This document shows, piece after piece, positions 61,532 to 64,000 of a stretch of 64,000 nt of DNA. The stretch is taken from positions 1,922,001 to 1,986,000 of the forward strand of contig NZ_SHLA01000001.1 in NCBI RefSeq assembly GCF_004217565.1, read 5' to 3'. Numbering within the stretch: the first letter of the stretch is position 1; every line of letters begins with the position of its first letter. The notes under the pieces were generated by a model. It saw only the letters and a program-made list of their open reading frames with translations, searched no databases and was not told where the DNA came from. The stretch comes from Zhihengliuella halotolerans. GTDB lineage: Bacteria; Actinomycetota; Actinomycetes; Actinomycetales; Micrococcaceae. The translations under genes and the position numbers were made by a program.

Positions 61532-61813
61532 ATGTCGTATCCGCAGCAGCCGCCCGTCGTGATCCGGACCGAGCCCCGGGGCGCGAGCATCACCTCGCTG
61601 GTCCTCGGGCTGTGCCCCGTGGCCCTCGGGTTCACGTTTGTCGTGCCGATCGTCGGCGTGGTCATGGGCATCATCGGCCTCATGAAGGAACCAGCCGGCA
61701 AGTCGGTGGCCACGTGGGGCATCATCCTCAATGCGGTCATGATGCTGGGCTGGCTCCTGCTGCTCCTGTTCCTGCTCCCGCTCCTCGCGGTGGCGTTCTT
61801 CGGGTTGTCGTAG
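61532..61813 (+). CDS. DUF4190-like small membrane protein
   Basis: This 93-residue protein has a proline-rich cytoplasmic N-terminus, then two hydrophobic segments (near 18-45 and 62-90) with the SLVLGLCPVALGFTFVVPIVGVVMGIIGLMKEPAGKSVATWGIILNAV pattern of DUF4190. The function is unknown. The ATG follows TATCAT (61520-61525) by 6 nt. It is the last normal-GC gene before the acquired region. Confidence 0.75.
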   Translation: MSYPQQPPVVIRTEPRGASITSLVLGLCPVALGFTFVVPIVGVVMGIIGLMKEPAGKSVATWGIILNAVMMLGWLLLLLFLLPLLAVAFFGLS

Positions 61814-62065
61814 CCCCGGGCCAGACTTGAAAACTCTGCCTTACCGTTCCTGATGGTGTCCGAGGTGGAAGACTGGCATGAGACATCTTGCTCACACCCC
61901 AGCTCCGCCCTTCTTTGCGTACGCCCTTAGTCACCAATCTCAAACCTGAGTTGGACCGCTTGACCTGCCCCTCGGGCCCTCTAGTGCTTTTTCCTAGTCA
62001 GCGCCCCATATCCGACAGTTTTGGGGCACTAGTCTGCGGGATGTTCTGAGAGGACGAGCCCGTTT

Positions 62066-62761
62066 CCGCCGAAAGTGAAGACCGCGTCAGGGGCGACCGT
62101 CTACAGATCGTCGAGAAGCATCGCTAGCGCGCGGTGGATTCTCGAGTATCCTGGTTCGGCTCGGACCGAGGCCGAACTGCAGGCACTGACGCACTCCGGG
62201 CGCCAGAAACTCCGACCCGGGCAGCAGGCCCTGGACCTCGGCATGACCTCGGAGCAGGAACCGACCCGTGCCGTGGTCCAGTCCCGGCGATCTCGATCAT
62301 CGAGGGCGACCGGGCCCCCGAAGAAGGCTCGCTTCATCACCGAGAAATCCGGGACTCGTCGCTTCGACGAGGCCTGCGACGAGCGGGCCAGCGACCGCGT
62401 CGAGTGGAACGACTACAGGACCAACATTGACTCCACGAAGATGAGCGCGGCCGAAGTCATCGCCAGCTACCACGGTCTCTGGCGCGTAGAACAATATTTA
62501 CGCATGTTCATAACTGATCTGCGCACCCAACGGACATCTACCGGCCCCGGAGATTCCGTTGAAGCGCACCTGGCGATCGTTTTCTCCGCTCTCGCTGTCG
62601 CGCGGTACCTGAAAGACGCCTCGGGCGTGAGCCAGAAAAGCTCATCAACACGCTCAAGCCCCTGCGAACTGTGATGATCGGTCTCGGGGACCGAGCAGAT
62701 CAACGCCGAACCATCACTCACAAGCGACGCCAGTAAACTCCTCAACGCGCTGGGGCACTAA
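62066..62761 (+). pseudogene. Degraded IS1634-type transposase
   Basis: The beginning PKVKTASGATVY and, one frame over, LQIVEKHR followed by a stop match the N-terminus of actinobacterial IS1634-type transposases. The frame then resumes with ILEYPGSARTEAELQALTHSGRQKLRPGQQALDLGM. The middle with the DDE residues is missing. The C-terminal part NDYRTNI...EVIASYHGLWRVEQYLRMFITDLRTQR...EAHLAIVFSALAVARYLKDASGVS, then shifted, ends SKLLNALGH and a stop at 62759-62761. Frameshifts and a large internal deletion make it non-functional. It separates the core chromosome from the low-GC helicase gene. The 10-mer TGGGGCACTA occurs at 62022-62031 and again at the stop. Confidence 0.75.
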
Positions 62762-62954
62762 CGAGGTCCGCCTCAGGTCGACTTCGAATGTCCATTCAAC
62801 TGGGAAGGGGACACAACACGAGTTTCGAAGGGCGCAGTTCCGTACCCAAGCACGTATCGTTGTTGGCAAGCTAACCATGGTGGCGCATAATTTGGGGTTT
62901 GCGCGACAAAGAGTTAGTCAACCTGTAGTCAATACCACAGTTAAGGGCTATACG

Positions 62955-64000
62955 ATGACCCACCAGGAAGTATCGTTTCCCACACGCACGCGCCCGTCGC
63001 GTCCGCCCGCGAGTCCAGAGGATCTCTTTGGATCATTACCTAAGATTCCGACCCGCGCGCCGGTCCTATGGGCACACCAAGCTGATCAACTGCGAACCTA
63101 CTTTAAGGTTCACAAGAACGACACTGACGTGGCGTTGGAACTACCTACAGGTTCAGGCAAGACGCTAGTTGGTCTCCTCATCTCGGAGTGGCGACGCCGA
63201 GCACTCTCACACAGAACCCTGTTCGCATGCCCCACGCAGCAATTGGCGGAGCAAGTACATGCATCCGCCGAAGCACAGGGGTTGAACACCGTGCTTCTAA
63301 TTGGGAGCAACACAGCTTGGGCTGGAGGTGACCTGAATGCCTACACGCGATGCCAAGCGACGGCGATCACCACGTATAGCCATATCTTTAATGAATATTC
63401 GAAATTTTCCGACGCGCAATCGATCATTTTCGACGATGCGCACGCGGCAGAAGGCTATGTAGCCGAAGCTTGGGCACTCAGAATCCCGAAAAAGATCGAC
63501 GCTTACCAGCAGATTTTCGATGCTCTTAGCGATGACCTCGACCCATTGATGATCGAACGTCTCACAAACAAGAACGCGAATGAAGAATTCGAACCTGAGG
63601 TGCGCATGCTCCCATTATCGATCATCGCTAAAAATAAGTCCTCTCTGGCTCAGGTACTGTCGCAAGCGATTACCCAGGACGGCAACCTAAAATGGGCCGT
63701 TAGGCGTGTAGTTCCACATCTTTCATCTTGCCTTTTCTTCGTCGATAATTCGCAATGGTACATACGCCCGATGATTCCGCCCACATTTGACCATCATCCT
63801 TTCGTGGATCCAGTGCAGCGAATATACCTATCGGCGACGATCGGTGGAGGTGGTGAACTCGAGCGTGCTTTCGGACGGCCCAAAATCGAAAAGATCGGCG
63901 TTCCGGAGGCCTGGGAGAAGGCAGGAAGCGGCCGTAGATTCTTTGTTTTTCCGAGCCTCGCGGAATCAGCCCAACTTCCTGGTGCCCTGCCCGAAGATCA
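62955..64000 (+). CDS. Superfamily 2 helicase (DEAD/DEAH-like), 5' part only
   Basis: The reading frame is open from ATG 62955 to the window end (348 codons seen). It has Walker A ALELPTGSGKTLVGLL (K69), motif Ia-like LFACPTQQLAEQV, motif II IIFDDAHA (residues 158-164; DDAH instead of DEAH) and motif III IYLSATIGG (291-298). This is the XPD/DinG-like or general SF2 type seen in DNA repair and in several phage-defence systems; the second RecA domain lies beyond the window. GC content is well below that of the core, and it sits next to an IS remnant, so transfer is likely. The start is uncertain: no good Shine-Dalgarno element is visible. Confidence 0.7.
   Translation, partial: MTHQEVSFPTRTRPSRPPASPEDLFGSLPKIPTRAPVLWAHQADQLRTYFKVHKNDTDVALELPTGSGKTLVGLLISEWRRRALSHRTLFACPTQQLAEQVHASAEAQGLNTVLLIGSNTAWAGGDLNAYTRCQATAITTYSHIFNEYSKFSDAQSIIFDDAHAAEGYVAEAWALRIPKKIDAYQQIFDALSDDLDPLMIERLTNKNANEEFEPEVRMLPLSIIAKNKSSLAQVLSQAITQDGNLKWAVRRVVPHLSSCLFFVDNSQWYIRPMIPPTFDHHPFVDPVQRIYLSATIGGGGELERAFGRPKIEKIGVPEAWEKAGSGRRFFVFPSLAESAQLPGALPED

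Overview
The window is high-GC DNA with dense gene packing and short intergenic gaps. It is almost certainly from an actinobacterium, probably Micrococcales and possibly Micrococcaceae. The evidence is the codon use, a monomeric NADP-isocitrate dehydrogenase, DUF6350 and DUF7218 proteins, and many genes whose start codon lies 6-7 nt after a TANNNT-like -10 box, the pattern expected for leaderless mRNAs. Two segments, about 53.2-55.6 kb and 61.8-64 kb, have visibly lower GC and carry transposase remnants, so they look like acquired DNA.

Layout. 0-8 kb: two paralogous small membrane proteins, a macrolide-phosphotransferase-like gene, the one-carbon operon glyA-folD under a ZTP riboswitch, divergent purU, an rRNA methyltransferase (rlmC) and a gamma-carbonic-anhydrase-like protein. 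8-18 kb: ArsR+MFS, PadR+HAAS membrane protein, a BASS transporter and a complete Dpp/Opp-type peptide ABC operon. 18-31.6 kb: isocitrate dehydrogenase, a BadF-type sugar kinase, purH, a lipoprotein, an Nramp-like carrier, an MFS carrier, a subtilisin-like protease and two overlapping CNNM/CorC proteins behind a structured leader. 31.6-43 kb: small I9-like protein, SDR, GNAT, purN divergent from a DinB-like gene, DUF6350, a TauE/SafE protein, a GT4 glycosyltransferase, hpaH-hpaI, an FMN reductase and DUF6328. 43-53 kb: stress genes (Dps, CsbD, AlkD-like, DUF7218, SDR), an AraC/GyrI/DUF1801/VOC cluster, MFS+GntR, ASCH, and divergent TetR/HPP. 53-64 kb: degraded IS481 transposase, a two-gene unit whose MerR-type protein carries a sliding-clamp-like C-terminus, hydrolases, MFS, VapBC, XRE-cupin, SDR, a degraded IS1634-like transposase, and the 5' part of a superfamily 2 helicase cut by the window end.

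How the genes work together. glyA, folD, purU, purH and purN all handle or consume one-carbon folates and purine intermediates. The ZTP riboswitch ties glyA-folD to the formyl-folate shortage signalled by ZTP/ZMP. Several regulator-transporter pairs (ArsR-MFS, PadR-HAAS, MFS-GntR, TetR-HPP) have a palindromic operator visible at the promoter, so their local autoregulation can be read from the sequence. The most unusual item is the MerR-HTH fused to beta-clamp domains II-III (54513-55586), with a helical-repeat partner directly downstream. All functions come from reading sequence motifs; no database search was run.
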